Part shown: positions 14,105 through 14,208 of the stretch, piece after piece
How positions within the stretch are numbered: the stretch's first letter is position 1
Layout of the letters: every line of letters begins with the position of its first letter
Made by a program: the position numbers and the translations under genes
The notes under the pieces: model-generated
Database searches by the model: none
Seen by the model: only the letters and a program-made list of their open reading frames with translations
Told to the model about the DNA's origin: nothing
Source of the DNA: VXNE01 sp964518405
GTDB lineage: Bacteria; Pseudomonadota; Gammaproteobacteria; Pseudomonadales; Azotimanducaceae
Reading direction: 5' to 3'
Length of the DNA: 14,208 nt
Assembly (NCBI GenBank): GCA_964518405.1
Contig: CAZFGB010000011.1
Coordinates: 1 to 14,208, forward strand

Positions 14105-14208
14105 CTATTCGGTCTTGGCCGCATCGGCGTCGCCGGACTTCCTCATCTTGCGCCAGCCGCGCTTTTTCTTCCCGTCGCCGTCGGCGCGCCCCTTGCGCAG
14201 GGCCCGCA
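14105..14208 (-). CDS. C-terminal end of an unidentified gene cut by the right edge
   Basis: The last 34 codons of a gene whose stop (TAG, 14107-14105) lies 5 bases before the earliest sigma-factor start, so the sigma gene is probably co-transcribed with it. The visible peptide is strongly basic, with KKKRGWRKMRKSG, then ends DADAAKTE. Nearly every codon ends in G or C, which supports this frame over the two others. ADGDGK could be part of an EF-hand-like loop, but this is too short to tell. I cannot assign a function. Confidence 0.6.
   Translation of the reverse strand, partial: RALRKGRADGDGKKKRGWRKMRKSGDADAAKTE

Overview
The window is GC-rich, and most genes strongly prefer G or C at third codon positions. 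It encodes a TonB-dependent outer-membrane receptor, an ECF sigma factor with a membrane partner, and two alkylation-repair proteins. This fits a Gram-negative bacterium, most likely a proteobacterium. The actinobacterial/proteobacterial type of malate dehydrogenase agrees, but nothing here fixes the class.

Layout. (1) 1-5283, minus strand: gltB, then gltD (cut by the left edge), the two subunits of NADPH-type glutamate synthase. (2) 5466-6211, plus strand: a short, compositionally different island. Two matched 20-bp inverted repeats precede a small ribbon-helix-helix antitoxin of the VapB kind. A Nudix hydrolase follows 6 bases later, exactly where a PIN toxin would be expected. (3) 6236-8731, minus: a TonB-dependent receptor, divergent from (4) 8915-9886, plus: malate dehydrogenase. 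(5) 9888-10574, minus: a metallo-beta-lactamase-fold hydrolase of the glyoxalase II/persulfide dioxygenase group. Its stop codon lies one base from that of malate dehydrogenase. (6) 10575-10768: an intergenic region holding two degenerate copies of a 64-bp unit. (7) 10769-12677, plus: an Ada(N-terminal)-AraC-AlkA fusion glycosylase and ogt, one base apart, forming an alkylation-damage repair operon. (8) 12644-14099, minus: ECF sigma factor, a single-pass probable anti-sigma protein and a periplasmic-sensor-like protein. Each pair is joined by a TGATG stop/start overlap, and the last gene's 3' end overlaps the 3' end of ogt by 34 bp. (9) 14105-14208, minus: the Lys/Arg-rich C-terminus of a gene cut by the right edge, 5 bases upstream of the sigma gene.

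Most of this is housekeeping (nitrogen assimilation, TCA cycle, DNA repair, envelope signalling). The less ordinary parts are the antitoxin-Nudix island with its twin operators, the duplicated intergenic unit, a probably leaderless ada-alkA transcript, and the CnrYXH-like sigma operon whose sensor lacks the expected metal ligands. I found no RNA genes, CRISPR arrays or intact mobile elements. No gene-free stretch exceeds 300 bases.
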